A stretch of 33,454 bases of DNA from Streptomyces mashuensis (GCF_014654785.1 NZ_BNBD01000029.1:1-33454); one strand, 5' to 3'; positions 1 through 7,815 are shown, numbered from the stretch's first letter. Translations and numbers: made by a program. Notes: generated from the sequence alone by a model not told the origin.

Positions 1-111
1 CGCCGAGCTCACGCTCGGCGGGGCGAAGTAGGACCAGCCCCCGAATTCGCCAACAGCGTCGTACGCCCGGCGGGGGCCTTTCCCTGTGAGAGGCCGCGGG
101 TGCGGTGCCGC
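1..111. other. Window edge, no gene assigned
   Basis: No gene can be supported here. Bases 1-20 form a perfect 8-bp stem (CGCCGAGC / GCTCGGCG) with a TCAC loop. A plus-strand reading frame ends at TAG 29-31 after AELTLGGAK, so this could be the last codons of an upstream gene whose body lies outside the window. No start codon with a ribosome site is seen on either strand. Confidence 0.3.
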
Positions 112-645
112 TCAGCGCAGCCAGGGCACGTCCCCGCCCGCCGGCTGGAGGCCCGCCGCCACGATGCGGCACACCTCGCCGAACAACTCGGCCTGTTCCG
201 GCGTGAGCCGGTCGAACACCGCCGTGCGCACCGCCTCCACGTGGCCCGGCGCCGACCTGCGCAGCATCTCGTACCCCTCGTCCGTCAGCACCGCCAGCTG
301 CCCGCGCTTGTCGGACGGGCACTCCTCGCGGCGCACCCAGCCGTTGCCCTCCAGCCGCGCCACCGCGTGCGAGAGCCGGGAACGCGTGATCTTCGCGTGC
401 TCCGCCAGCTCGGTCATGCGCATCCTGCGGCGCGGCGCCTCGGCCAGCCGGACCAGCAGGCCGTAGTAGACGTGCGTCATACCGGCGTCGCGCTGGAGCT
501 GCCGGTCGAGGTAGTCCTCCAGCAGTGTCGACGCGTGGCGGTACGCCAGCCAGGTGCGCTGTTCCCCCTCGGTCAGCCAGCGGGGCTCGGCGGGCGGAGC
601 GGGAGCCTCCGCGGCCTCGGGGTTCTCCGCGGGTCGTTTCGTCAT
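112..645 (-). CDS. MarR-family transcriptional regulator
   Basis: A 177-residue winged-helix regulator of the MarR family, a cytoplasmic dimer that usually represses the neighbouring gene until a phenolic or oxidant ligand binds. The fold is clear. Helix 1 is around TWLAYRHASTLLEDYLDRQL. The recognition helix lies in MTELAEHAKITRSRLSHAVARLEGNGWV (about residues 77-104). The wing carries DKRGQLAVLTDEG. The N-terminal 25 residues are Pro/Ala/Glu-rich and probably disordered. Start is ATG at 645. It is divergent from the dioxygenase gene at 789, and a perfect 9-2-9 palindrome (696-715) sits between them, which is the expected operator. I infer that it autoregulates and represses the dioxygenase. 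The ligand is unknown. Confidence 0.9.
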   Translation of the reverse strand: MTKRPAENPEAAEAPAPPAEPRWLTEGEQRTWLAYRHASTLLEDYLDRQLQRDAGMTHVYYGLLVRLAEAPRRRMRMTELAEHAKITRSRLSHAVARLEGNGWVRREECPSDKRGQLAVLTDEGYEMLRRSAPGHVEAVRTAVFDRLTPEQAELFGEVCRIVAAGLQPAGGDVPWLR

Positions 646-695
646 GCATCCACTGTTTCACCCGCCGCCGGTTTTCCGGGCGTATGGTGGAGAGA

Positions 696-715
696 GTGCT
701 TGAAGGTTCAAGCAC
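696..715. promoter_or_regulatory. Probable MarR operator (9-2-9 palindrome)
   Basis: GTGCTTGAAGGTTCAAGCAC is a perfect inverted repeat of 9 bp with a GG spacer. The TTGAA/TTCAA core is typical of MarR-family sites. It lies in the divergent region between the MarR gene (start 645) and the dioxygenase (start 789), so one dimer could control both. Confidence 0.7.
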
Positions 716-721
716 GTCGCA

Positions 722-775
722 CGCGCTCACCCGCTCACCCACCCACCCGCTCACCCACCCACTCGCTCACCCGGC
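722..775 (+). repeat. CTCACCC-type short tandem repeats in a leader
   Basis: About five copies of CGCTCACCC, mixed with CACC units, run up to the dioxygenase start at 789. The tract would lie in the 5' untranslated leader. It is pyrimidine-rich on the plus strand and replaces an obvious purine-rich ribosome site; only CCTGGGGGC (about 778-786) precedes the ATG. Function unknown. Confidence 0.6.
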
Positions 776-788
776 TCCTGGGGGCCCG

Positions 789-1595
789 ATGACCACCGCA
801 CCCGCCCTGTCCGGCGTCACTCCCGGCGCCCGCATGCCCGTCCTCTACGTCTCCCACGGCGCCCCGCCCCTCGCCGACGACGCCCTGTGGCCCGGCCAGC
901 TCGCCGCCTGGTCCCGTGACCTGCCCCGGCCCACCGCCGTCCTCGTGATATCCGCCCACTGGGAGGAGGCCCCGCTCGCCCTGGGTGCCACGGAGACCGT
1001 GCCGCTCGTGTACGACTTCTGGGGCTTCCCCGCGCACTACTACGCCGTCCGCTACGCCGCGCCCGGCGCCCCCGCCCTCGCCGACCGGGTGCGCAGGACC
1101 CTGCGCCGCGCCGGCGTGCCCGTACAGGACCTGCCCGACCGCGGGCTCGACCACGGCGCGTACGTGCCGCTCGTCGAGATGTACCCCGGCGCGGACGTCC
1201 CCGTGCTCCAGATGTCGCTGCCCACGCTCGACCCGCGGGCCCTCATGGAGACCGGGCGCCGGCTCGCGCCCCTGCGTGACGAAGGCGTGCTGATCGTCGC
1301 CAGCGGCTTCTTCACGCACAACCTGGCGGCGCTGCGGCACGCCGGGTCCGGGCCGCCCGCGTGGTCGGCGGAGTTCGACGCGTGGGGCCGCGAGACGCTC
1401 GCCGCCGGCGACGTCGACGCGCTGCTCGACTTCGCGCACAAGGCCCCGGCCGCCCTGCTGGCCCACCCGCGCACCGAGCACTTCGCCCCGCTGTTCGTCG
1501 CCCTGGGCGCCGCCGGCGACGACGCGACCGCCGGGCGGACCGTGATCGACGGCTTCTGGATGGGGCTGGCGAAGCGCTCGGTGCAGTTCGGCTGA
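789..1595 (+). CDS. DODA-type extradiol ring-cleavage dioxygenase (LigB-like)
   Basis: A 268-residue protein of the 4,5-DOPA-dioxygenase/LigB family, which uses Fe(II) or Zn to open catechol-type rings; YgiD of E. coli is a member. Family features seen: the N-terminal MPVLYVSHGAPPLADD with the metal-binding His; ISAHWEE, a second conserved His segment; YDFWGFPAHYYAVRY; the LDHGAYVPLVEMYPGADVPVLQMSL region; and GFFTHNL with another conserved His. The reading frame is open far upstream to 525. ATG 789 is chosen because the family N terminus follows directly; MPVLY at 834 is an alternative. It is divergent from a MarR gene with a palindromic operator between them, so induction by an aromatic compound or quinone is likely. 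The true substrate is not predictable. Confidence 0.9.
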   Translation: MTTAPALSGVTPGARMPVLYVSHGAPPLADDALWPGQLAAWSRDLPRPTAVLVISAHWEEAPLALGATETVPLVYDFWGFPAHYYAVRYAAPGAPALADRVRRTLRRAGVPVQDLPDRGLDHGAYVPLVEMYPGADVPVLQMSLPTLDPRALMETGRRLAPLRDEGVLIVASGFFTHNLAALRHAGSGPPAWSAEFDAWGRETLAAGDVDALLDFAHKAPAALLAHPRTEHFAPLFVALGAAGDDATAGRTVIDGFWMGLAKRSVQFG

Positions 1596-1622
1596 GCGGC
1601 TGCGGGGGCCTGGCAGCCGAGC

Positions 1623-1649
1623 GGCCGCGGGGCCGGGCACCCCGCGGCC
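1623..1649. terminator. Convergent hairpin terminator
   Basis: A perfect 10-bp stem, GGCCGCGGGG / CCCCGCGGCC, with a 7-nt loop lies between the 3' ends of the dioxygenase and the convergent membrane-protein gene. There is no T-tract, as is common in Streptomyces. It probably serves both directions. Confidence 0.65.
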
Positions 1650-1657
1650 CGGGCCTG

Positions 1658-2284
1658 CTACATGCCCATGCGCGGGACGCCGCCTTCCTGGCCGGAGTCG
1701 CCGGGTCCGGTGTCGCGCACCGGCTGCCCGGCCTGCCCGACCTGCCCGGGGTAGCCGGGCTGTCCGGGCCGTCCGGGGCGGGCGTGCGTCGGCTGCACCG
1801 ACGTTCCCGCCGCCTGCTCGCCGTACCGGTCGCCGTACCGCTGCTCGTGCCAGTGGAAGACGTAGTACGACGTCAGGGCCATGGCGATGCCGAACGACAG
1901 GCCGATCCCGGCCGAGCGCAGCACCGACGAGCCGGTGAGACTGTGCAGGAAGCCCATGGCGGCGCCGAACAGCGTGCCGAAGGCCGCCGCCCGCACCTCG
2001 GGGATCATGCGGGCGCGGTTGTGGATGATCGCGTACCCCAGGGCCGCCGTCGCCACGGCGGCGACGAGTCCGGTCAGCCAGCTCATGCCGGACGAGAAGC
2101 CGTGGTTCTGGGTGATCCACACGGCGTACAGGCCGTAGACCACGCCGCCGACGACGGGGACGGTACGGGTCCAGCGCTCGCCGCCGCCCGCGGCGCCGGC
2201 GTGCCGCAGGTGGGTGGTGCGCGGAACCGGGCCGGGCCCCTCGTGGGCGGAGTGGCCGCCGGGCGTGATCGAGTGCGTCGGCAT
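1658..2284 (-). CDS. Uncharacterised small membrane protein
   Basis: A 208-residue protein that I do not recognise by name. It has a short cytoplasmic N terminus with a His/Gly/Pro-rich patch. About four hydrophobic segments follow: VPVVGGVVYGLYAVWI, SWLTGLVAAVATAALGYAII, AAAFGTLFGAAMGFLH and IGLSFGIAMALTSYYVF. The C-terminal tail of some 60 residues is low-complexity Gly/Gln/Pro (GRPGQPGYPGQVGQAGQP). ATG 2284 is preferred over the longer frame to 2323 because GAGGAGC lies just upstream of it. It is convergent with the dioxygenase and divergent from hrdD, so it is probably monocistronic. Related short membrane proteins with disordered tails are common in Streptomyces. No function is claimed. 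Confidence 0.75.
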   Translation of the reverse strand: MPTHSITPGGHSAHEGPGPVPRTTHLRHAGAAGGGERWTRTVPVVGGVVYGLYAVWITQNHGFSSGMSWLTGLVAAVATAALGYAIIHNRARMIPEVRAAAFGTLFGAAMGFLHSLTGSSVLRSAGIGLSFGIAMALTSYYVFHWHEQRYGDRYGEQAAGTSVQPTHARPGRPGQPGYPGQVGQAGQPVRDTGPGDSGQEGGVPRMGM

Positions 2285-2789
2285 CGCGGAGCTCCTCTCG
2301 CTCGCCCCCGCCCACCAGCGCACACCCGCCGCGCCCGCCCCGGCAACTCGATCAACCGGCCGGGCCCCTACCGATCAACTGCTCGAATCCGGGCGTTCGG
2401 TCCGTTCGGTCCAGGGCCGGTCCTTTCGGAGCGATCCGGGCAACCGTCATCCGGTGAGCGGCGTCTTCGGGGGTAGGAGCGCAAGGGTGGGGAAGCGGAC
2501 GCAGAGGTGTGAGCGACGTCTCACGGCGGCGCCCGCGGCGCTGGTCCGCGGGCCCGCAGGACCCCTGTGGCCACCCCCACGACCGGGCCTGACCTGGGCT
2601 GATCGGCGCTCCGCCGGGCCGCGCCGGCGCGTGGTCCGGGACGGCGGCCGGACAGGGTACTGCATGATCGAGAAAAACCAGGCGTCTTGTGGGAATTCTG
2701 TCCGGATTCCGTCCGTTCTTCACTTCGGACGGGCGCCTTTCCCGGGGGCTCGGTCCATCCCGCGACCGTCTCATCGCAAGGGAGTACGC
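2285..2789. other. Long hrdD upstream region
   Basis: This 505-bp stretch has no supportable gene. It holds the sigma-R-type hrdD promoter (2691-2717). It also has a direct repeat CGATCAAC at 2349-2356 and 2372-2379, near the likely promoter of the membrane-protein gene. GTTCGGTCC occurs twice in tandem at 2395-2412. Nothing else is clear. Confidence 0.5.
2691..2717 (+). promoter_or_regulatory. Sigma-R (disulfide stress) promoter of hrdD
   Basis: GGGAAT at 2691-2696 is followed by exactly 18 nt and GTT at 2715-2717. This matches the established sigma-R consensus GGAAT-N18-GTT of Streptomyces. Transcription would begin about 60 nt before the hrdD start. In S. coelicolor hrdD is a known sigma-R target, which supports the assignment. 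Confidence 0.85.
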
Positions 2790-3794
2790 ATGGCAACCCG
2801 TGCCGTCGCCCGCCGGCAGCCCGCAGCGCAGGGTGTCGACGAGGCAAGCAGTGTTCGCGCCGCAGGCGGGGAGATCGCCGATCGCGACCTGGTCGGCATG
2901 TACCTCGACGAGATCGCGCGTACACCCCTGCTCGACGCCGCCAAGGAGGTCGAGCTCTCCCAGACCATCGAGGCGGGCGTCTACGCCCAGCAGGTCCTCG
3001 ACGGACTGGAGGAGGGCGGCGCCACGGCCCGCGAGGCCACCCGGGAGGAGCTGGAGGCGATAGCCGCCGAGGGCGCCCGGGCCAAGGACGTCTTCATCAA
3101 GTCCAACCTGCGGCTGGTCGTCGCAGTGGCCCGCCGCTACCCGCGCAGCGGCCTCCCCCTCCTCGACCTGATCCAGGAGGGCAACGCCGGCCTGGTGCGC
3201 GCGGTGGAGAAGTTCGACTACACCAAGGGCTTCAAGTTCTCGACGTACGCGACGTGGTGGATCCGCCAGGCCATCACGCGCTCGATCGCCGACCAGTCCC
3301 GCACGATCCGGCTGCCCGTCCACCTCGTGGAGGAGCTCGGCCGCATCCGCCGGGTGCAGCGCGAGTTCAACCGCGAGCACGGACGCGAGCCCGAGCACGC
3401 CGAGATCGCGGTGGAGCTGGACACCACGCCCGAGCGCGTGGGCGACGTCCTGGACTGGGCCCGCGACCCGGTGAGCCTGAACATGTCCGTGGACGACGAG
3501 GGCGAGACGCAGTTCGGCGACCTGCTGGAGGACACCTCGGCCATCTCGCCGGAGCAGTCGGTGATCGCGCTGCTGCGCAGCGAGGAGCTGGAGGGCCTCA
3601 TCGGCCGGCTCGACGAGCGCACCGCGTCGATCATCAAGGCGCGCTACGGCATCGACGACGGCCGCGAGCGTACGCTGACCGAGGTCGGCAAGCAGCACGG
3701 GCTGACCCGTGAGCGCATCCGCCAGATCGAGAAGCACGCGCTGCTGGAGCTGAAGAAGATGGCCCACGACACCGGTTTCGACGCGGCGGCCTGA
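2790..3794 (+). CDS. hrdD: RNA polymerase principal-like sigma factor HrdD
   Basis: A 334-residue group-2 sigma-70 factor. Region 1.2 reads ADRDLVGMYLDEIARTPLL. Region 2 runs from FIKSNLRLVVAVARRYPRSG through EKFDYTKGFKFSTYATWWIRQ (core binding and -10 melting) into ITRSIADQSRTIRLPVH. Region 3 contains REHGREPEHAEIAVELD. Region 4 ends with TLTEVGKQHGLTRERIRQIEKHALLEL, the -35-binding HTH. The N terminus MATRAVARRQ and overall length match what I recall of S. coelicolor HrdD and not HrdB, which has a much longer acidic N terminus. ATG 2790 has AAGGGAG 5 nt upstream. A consensus sigma-R promoter lies 73-99 nt upstream, so expression should rise on thiol-oxidative stress. hrdD is dispensable in S. 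coelicolor, and its regulon largely overlaps that of HrdB. Confidence 0.95.
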   Translation: MATRAVARRQPAAQGVDEASSVRAAGGEIADRDLVGMYLDEIARTPLLDAAKEVELSQTIEAGVYAQQVLDGLEEGGATAREATREELEAIAAEGARAKDVFIKSNLRLVVAVARRYPRSGLPLLDLIQEGNAGLVRAVEKFDYTKGFKFSTYATWWIRQAITRSIADQSRTIRLPVHLVEELGRIRRVQREFNREHGREPEHAEIAVELDTTPERVGDVLDWARDPVSLNMSVDDEGETQFGDLLEDTSAISPEQSVIALLRSEELEGLIGRLDERTASIIKARYGIDDGRERTLTEVGKQHGLTRERIRQIEKHALLELKKMAHDTGFDAAA

Positions 3795-3820
3795 CAGGGC
3801 CTATCATCCTGACCTGGACG

Positions 3821-3841
3821 ATATCCGGTGCAACCGGATAT
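3821..3841. repeat. 9-bp inverted repeat after hrdD
   Basis: ATATCCGGT and ACCGGATAT are perfect 9-bp arms around GCA. The element is AT-richer than its surroundings and sits 14 nt before the GC-rich terminator. It could be an RNA hairpin protecting the hrdD 3' end or a protein-binding site. I see no matching copy elsewhere in the window. Confidence 0.6.
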
Positions 3842-3854
3842 ATCCTCATGGACC

Positions 3855-3894
3855 GGGCCCCGGCGCCTCCCCCCCTTGCGCCGGGGCCCTTTTT
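3855..3894 (+). terminator. Intrinsic terminator of hrdD
   Basis: A perfect 12-bp stem, GGGCCCCGGCGC / GCGCCGGGGCCC, with an 11-nt C-rich loop is followed by TTTTT at 3890-3894. This is a canonical rho-independent terminator on the plus strand. The opposite strand may also use it for the convergent WYL gene, which ends at 3921. Confidence 0.95.
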
Positions 3895-3920
3895 CCTGCC
3901 CTGTTCCGCGGGGAGTCGCA

Positions 3921-4937
3921 TCAGGTACGTACACCCACCGCGGCGCGGCTGATGCGGGCGCCGAGCCCGGCCAGGTGCTCCACCAGCTGCGGCGGCTCCT
4001 GCACCTCGAACTCGCAGTCGACGAGCGCCAGCCGGAACGCGACCCACTCCAGCGAGTCGGACGTCGTCACGTCCAGGCGGCAGCTCTCGGTAGGGGCGGA
4101 GGCCGCGGTGGAGGCCGCGCTGTCGGTTCCGGTCGCCGGCAGGGGCACCGGAGTGCCCAGCCAGCGCGGCAGTCGCGCCGCCACGAACTCCGCCGGCGCC
4201 CGGAAGGTCGCCACCACCCGGTAGACCGGCTGGAGCCGGGCCATGGACCGGCTGAGGAACTCGGCCGCGTCGGCGAACGGCAGCTCACGCGGCGTGAACC
4301 GGGCCCCCGTCGGGAACGGCTCGCTGATGCGGTCGACGCGGAACGTGCGCCAGTCGTCGCGGTCGACGTCGTACGCCACCAGGTACCAGCGCCGGCCCGT
4401 GCTGATCAGCCGGTGCGGCTCGACCAGCCGCTTCGTCTCCGTACCGTCGCCCTTGCGGTACGCGAAGCGCAGCCGTTCGTCGCCGGTGGCGGCCGAGGCG
4501 ATCACGGTGAGCGTGTGCGGGTCGACGGTGGCGCCGTCGCCGCCCGTGACGGGCACGGTGGCGGACTGCAGCGCGGAGACGCGGTGCCGCAGCCGGGACG
4601 GAAGGACCTGTTCCAGCTTGGCCAGGGCCCGTACGGAGGCCTCCTCGATGCCCTCGACGGCGTGCCCGGCGCCGGCCCGCAGGCCGACGGCGATGGCGAC
4701 GGCCTCCTCGTCGTCGAGGACGAGGGGCGGCAGGGCCGCGCCCGCCGCGAGGCGGTAGCCGCCGTCGGCACCCCGGCTCGCCTGGACCGGGTAGCCGAGG
4801 TCGCGGAGGCGCTCGATGTCGCGCCGGATGGTGCGCGGGCTCACGTCGAGCCGCTGGGCGAGCTCGCTGCCCGGCCATTCGCGGGGCGTCTGGAGGAGCG
4901 AGAGCAGGGTGAGGAGCCGTGCCGGGGTGTCCGTCAT
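3921..4937 (-). CDS. WYL-domain transcriptional regulator (HTH + WYL)
   Basis: A 338-residue regulator of the YafY/PafBC-like WYL family. The N terminus is a DeoR-type winged helix: LLTLLSLLQTPREWPGSELAQRL then DVSPRTIRRDIERLRDLGYPV, followed by the wing GADGGYRL (to about residue 63). The central WYL domain (about residues 165-210) includes KRLVEPHRLISTGRRWYLVAYD and WRTFRVDRI, a ligand- or nucleic-acid-sensing SH3-like fold. A WCX-type C-terminal extension with FRAPAEFVAARLPRWLG follows. Ser/Ala/Thr-rich residues around DSAASTAASAPTES make a short insert. ATG 4937 is directly divergent from the MFS efflux gene at 5099, so I infer that it controls that pump. The effector is unknown. Confidence 0.9.
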   Translation of the reverse strand: MTDTPARLLTLLSLLQTPREWPGSELAQRLDVSPRTIRRDIERLRDLGYPVQASRGADGGYRLAAGAALPPLVLDDEEAVAIAVGLRAGAGHAVEGIEEASVRALAKLEQVLPSRLRHRVSALQSATVPVTGGDGATVDPHTLTVIASAATGDERLRFAYRKGDGTETKRLVEPHRLISTGRRWYLVAYDVDRDDWRTFRVDRISEPFPTGARFTPRELPFADAAEFLSRSMARLQPVYRVVATFRAPAEFVAARLPRWLGTPVPLPATGTDSAASTAASAPTESCRLDVTTSDSLEWVAFRLALVDCEFEVQEPPQLVEHLAGLGARISRAAVGVRT

Positions 4938-5098
4938 GACGGCCAGGGTCCCAGGGATCTAGGACACAAGCTGGCCTATAGGCGGGTTACCTTTCCGGTG
5001 GTTTCGGTTCGGCCCTTTGGTCCGGCCCGGCGGAACAAGCCCAGAATGCCCCGAGTAGTACGTCCTCGTACCGCCCCCGTGGAAGCAGGAAAGCCCCT

Positions 5099-6673
5099 TT
5101 GAGCACCGTCAGTACGCCCCCCACGTCACCTGCCGCCGCCGCGGCCGACCGCCGCCGCTGGCTGGCGCTCGCCGTCGTGATGACCGCGTCGTTCATGGAT
5201 CTGGTCGACGTCACCATCGTCAACATCGCCATGCCGAGCATCCGCCAGGACCTCGGCGCCGGCTTCAGCACCCTCCAGTGGATCACCGAGGGCTACGCGC
5301 TCGCGTTCGCCGCGGGCCTGATCACGGGCGGCCGGCTCGGCGACATCTACGGGCGCCGGCGGATCTTCCTGCTCGGCATGGCCGGCTTCACGGTCGCCTC
5401 GATGCTCTGCGGCGTGGCGGGCGACCCGCACGTCCTCGTCGCGTCGCGCGTCCTCCAGGGCGCCACGGCGTCGCTGATGGTGCCGCAGGTGCTCGCCATC
5501 ATCCATGCCACCTTCCCCGCGCACGAGCGCGGCAAGGTCTTCGGCATGTTCGGCGCGATCGTCGGCCTGGGCGCGGTCTCCGGCCCGATCATCGGTGCGC
5601 TGCTCACCCAGTGGAACCTCTTCGGGCTGGAATGGCGGCCGATCTTCCTGGTCAACCTGCCCGTGGGCATCGCCGGCCTGATCCTCGGCAGCCGCTACAT
5701 CTCCGAGTCGCGCGCGCCGCACGCCCTGAAGCTGGACCTCGTCGGCATGGCCCTGGCCACCGGCGGCCTGCTGATGCTGCTCTACCCGCTGACGCAGGGC
5801 CGTGAGCTGCACTGGCCGCTGTGGGGCTTCCTGTGCATGGCCGGCAGCGCGGTCGTCTTCGCCGCCTTCGTCCTCTACGAGCGCCACAAGGCGCGCAAGG
5901 ACGGGTCGCCGCTGGTGGAGCTGTCGCTGTTCCGCGTGAAGAGCTTCGCGGCCGGCATCGGCGTGCAGGTCGCCTTCGGCGTCGCCTGCGGCATCTTCTT
6001 CATGATCTGGACGCTGTGGATGCAGATCGGCCTGGGCTGGAGCCCGCTGCGGGCCGGCCTGACCGGCGTGCCGTTCTCGATCGGCGTGTCCGTGGCGGCG
6101 GGCCTGTCGGTGCAGAAGCTCGTGCCGCGGTTCGGCCGCAAGGTGCTCCAGGCCGGTGCCGTGGCCATGACCGCCGGCGTCCTGCTCTACGTCGCCGAGT
6201 CGGCCCACTACGGCACGCACATCACGTCCTGGCAGATGATCCCGCCGCTCGTCGTGATGGGCGTGGGCATGGGCCTGATCGTGGCGCCGCTGACCGAGGC
6301 GGTCCTCGCGGAGGTGCCGCGCGAGCACTCCGGTTCGGCGTCCGGCCTGATCAACACCACCCAGCAGGTGGGCAACGCGCTGGGCCTCGGCCTGGTGTCC
6401 GTGGTCTTCTTCGACGCGCTGGACGAGGGTGCGATGGCCCGCGGCCGGGTCGGCGAGGCGTTCGGCCACGCGTTCCGCAACGGCATGTGGTGGGTCGCCG
6501 GGGTGCTGGTCCTGGTGCTGGTCCTGATGTTCGCGCTGCCGCGCACGGTGGCAGGCGGTGGTGCTGGTGGCGCCGAGGGTGCCGATGGTGCTTCGCGTGC
6601 CGAGGTTGCTGCTGCGGTGCCGGCCCAGGGGGTGGCGGATGACGCCGTACGGGAGCCTGCGGTGACGTCGTGA
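5099..6673 (+). CDS. DHA2-family MFS drug efflux transporter (14 TM)
   Basis: A 524-residue proton-coupled multidrug exporter of the EmrB/QacA (DHA2) type. The N terminus ends in WLALAVVMTASFMDLVDVTIVNIAMPSI, the typical TM1 with the acidic motif-D1 residue. Motif A is GGRLGDIYGRRRIFLLG and motif C is GLGAVSGPIIGALL. About 14 hydrophobic spans are visible, ending with MWWVAGVLVLVLVLMFALPR. The last 45 residues are a disordered Ala/Gly-rich tail. The start is TTG 5099 with GGAAGCAGGA upstream; no better start lies before the first span. It is divergent from a WYL regulator. An 8-bp tandem repeat and a large hairpin follow the stop codon. The substrate cannot be told from sequence. Confidence 0.93.
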   Translation: MSTVSTPPTSPAAAAADRRRWLALAVVMTASFMDLVDVTIVNIAMPSIRQDLGAGFSTLQWITEGYALAFAAGLITGGRLGDIYGRRRIFLLGMAGFTVASMLCGVAGDPHVLVASRVLQGATASLMVPQVLAIIHATFPAHERGKVFGMFGAIVGLGAVSGPIIGALLTQWNLFGLEWRPIFLVNLPVGIAGLILGSRYISESRAPHALKLDLVGMALATGGLLMLLYPLTQGRELHWPLWGFLCMAGSAVVFAAFVLYERHKARKDGSPLVELSLFRVKSFAAGIGVQVAFGVACGIFFMIWTLWMQIGLGWSPLRAGLTGVPFSIGVSVAAGLSVQKLVPRFGRKVLQAGAVAMTAGVLLYVAESAHYGTHITSWQMIPPLVVMGVGMGLIVAPLTEAVLAEVPREHSGSASGLINTTQQVGNALGLGLVSVVFFDALDEGAMARGRVGEAFGHAFRNGMWWVAGVLVLVLVLMFALPRTVAGGGAGGAEGADGASRAEVAAAVPAQGVADDAVREPAVTS

Positions 6674-6693
6674 CGCCGTGACGCCGTGACGGC
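6662..6693 (+). repeat. Four 8-bp tandem repeats over a stop codon
   Basis: GTGACGTC, GTGACGCC, GTGACGCC and GTGACGGC follow each other without gaps, spanning the last codons and TGA of the efflux gene. Slippage in this tract would change the transporter C terminus by a few residues only. Confidence 0.7.
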
Positions 6694-6715
6694 GTAGGGG
6701 CATCCCACGGGCTCC

Positions 6716-6753
6716 GGGCCCCGGTGCGGCTGGTGACAGCCGGGCCGGGGCCC
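6716..6753 (+). terminator. Hairpin terminator after the MFS gene
   Basis: An outer stem GGGCCCCGG / CCGGGGCCC encloses a 3-nt symmetric bulge and an inner stem GGCTG / CAGCC with a GTGA loop. Only TT follows, but the stem is strong and sits 43 nt after the stop codon. Confidence 0.75.
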
Positions 6754-6817
6754 TTGCCGTACCGGGAGGCGGGGCGGGGCATGGGGGGATTTGACGGAAT
6801 CGCCGTGCGATCAGCAT

Positions 6818-6849
6818 CATCATTCCACTAAGAAGTTAGTGGAATGATG
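6818..6849. promoter_or_regulatory. 14-bp perfect palindrome, likely GntR/YtrA-type operator
   Basis: Arms at 6818-6831 and 6836-6849 (TTAGTGGAATGATG on the right) are perfectly complementary around GAAG. The site directly precedes an ABC-transporter operon and overlaps the first possible start codons (ATG 6844, 6847). YtrA-subfamily GntR repressors typically control this kind of ATPase/permease pair from such sites, but no GntR gene is adjacent here. Confidence 0.65.
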
Positions 6850-6864
6850 TGGGGGTTCCTGTCG

Positions 6865-7815
6865 ATGGAGGAAGACACGTACCGGGCGGCCTCGACCGCC
6901 GCCGGCGGACCCGCGCTGGCGGCCCGGGGCCTCGGCGTGCGGTTCCGTTCCGGCTGGGCGCTCGAAGCGTGCGACTTCACGCTGCCCACCGGGCGGGTCA
7001 CCGCACTCGTGGGCCCCAACGGCGCCGGCAAGAGCACCCTGTTCCACCTGGCGACGGGACTGCTGCGGCCCACGGCGGGCGAGATACGCGTGTTCGGCGC
7101 CGACCCCGTGACGGAGGAGGCGCGACGGCGCGTCGCGTTCCTCGCCCAGGACAAGCCGCTCTACCCGCGCTTCACCGTCGCCGAGACGCTGCGGTTCGGG
7201 CGCGAGCTGAACCGTTCCGGCTGGGACATGGAGAGCGCCGAACGCATCGTGCGCTCCGGGAACATCCCCCTCGACGTCCGCGTCGGCACCCTCTCGCAGG
7301 GCCAGTGCACACGCATCGCGCTGGCGCTGGCCTTCGGCAAGCAGCCCGACCTGCTGCTGCTCGACGAACCGCTCGCCGACCTCGACCCGCTGGTGCGGCG
7401 CGAGGTGATGGGGCTGGTCATGGCGGAGGTCGCGGACCGCGGCATCACCGTCGTCATGTCCTCCCACATCGTCGCCGAGCTGGAGAACATCTGCGACCAC
7501 CTCCTGCTGCTCAAGGACGGCGCCGTCCGGCTGGCCGGCGACGCGCAACAGCTGTGCGACGAGCACACCCTGCTCACCGGGCACGTCGACGGCAGCACCC
7601 CGCACGGCCTGCCGCGCGCGGTGCCCGCCGGGGCGGTCGTCGACTCGGCCGTCACCGGGCGGCAGATCACCGCGCTGGTGCGGTACACGGGACCCGTCGG
7701 CGACCGCGAACGATGGGTCGGCGAACCGCCGACGCTGGAGGAGCTGCTGCTCGGCCACCTGCGCTCCCAGGTGCCGGCGGCGGGCGACGCGCCGGAGAAG
7801 GCAGGGGCGGCCTGA
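6865..7815 (+). CDS. ABC transporter ATP-binding protein
   Basis: A 316-residue ATPase of the CcmA/YtrB-like group, energising export by the permease encoded next. Walker A is GPNGAGKST (about residues 50-58). The Q-loop is in FLAQDKPLYPRF. The signature is LSQGQ, which differs from the usual LSGGQ at the third residue. Walker B is LLLLDEPLADLD and the H-loop is SSHIV. The family's C-terminal extension follows. ATG 6865 is chosen because GGGGG lies 10 or more nt upstream and the start falls just outside the palindrome. ATG 6844 or 6847 (MMWGFLS...) is possible if the mRNA is leaderless. The stop overlaps the permease start by 1 nt, so the two are translationally coupled. The cargo is unknown; peptide or antibiotic-stress export is common for this group. 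Confidence 0.9.
   Translation: MEEDTYRAASTAAGGPALAARGLGVRFRSGWALEACDFTLPTGRVTALVGPNGAGKSTLFHLATGLLRPTAGEIRVFGADPVTEEARRRVAFLAQDKPLYPRFTVAETLRFGRELNRSGWDMESAERIVRSGNIPLDVRVGTLSQGQCTRIALALAFGKQPDLLLLDEPLADLDPLVRREVMGLVMAEVADRGITVVMSSHIVAELENICDHLLLLKDGAVRLAGDAQQLCDEHTLLTGHVDGSTPHGLPRAVPAGAVVDSAVTGRQITALVRYTGPVGDRERWVGEPPTLEELLLGHLRSQVPAAGDAPEKAGAA

Noticed and set aside
735..2315. A 526-codon open frame on the minus strand across the dioxygenase region
   Set aside because: It lies antisense to the well-supported dioxygenase and runs through a terminator. Its composition is Arg/Gly/Pro-rich without any domain, a typical GC-driven shadow.
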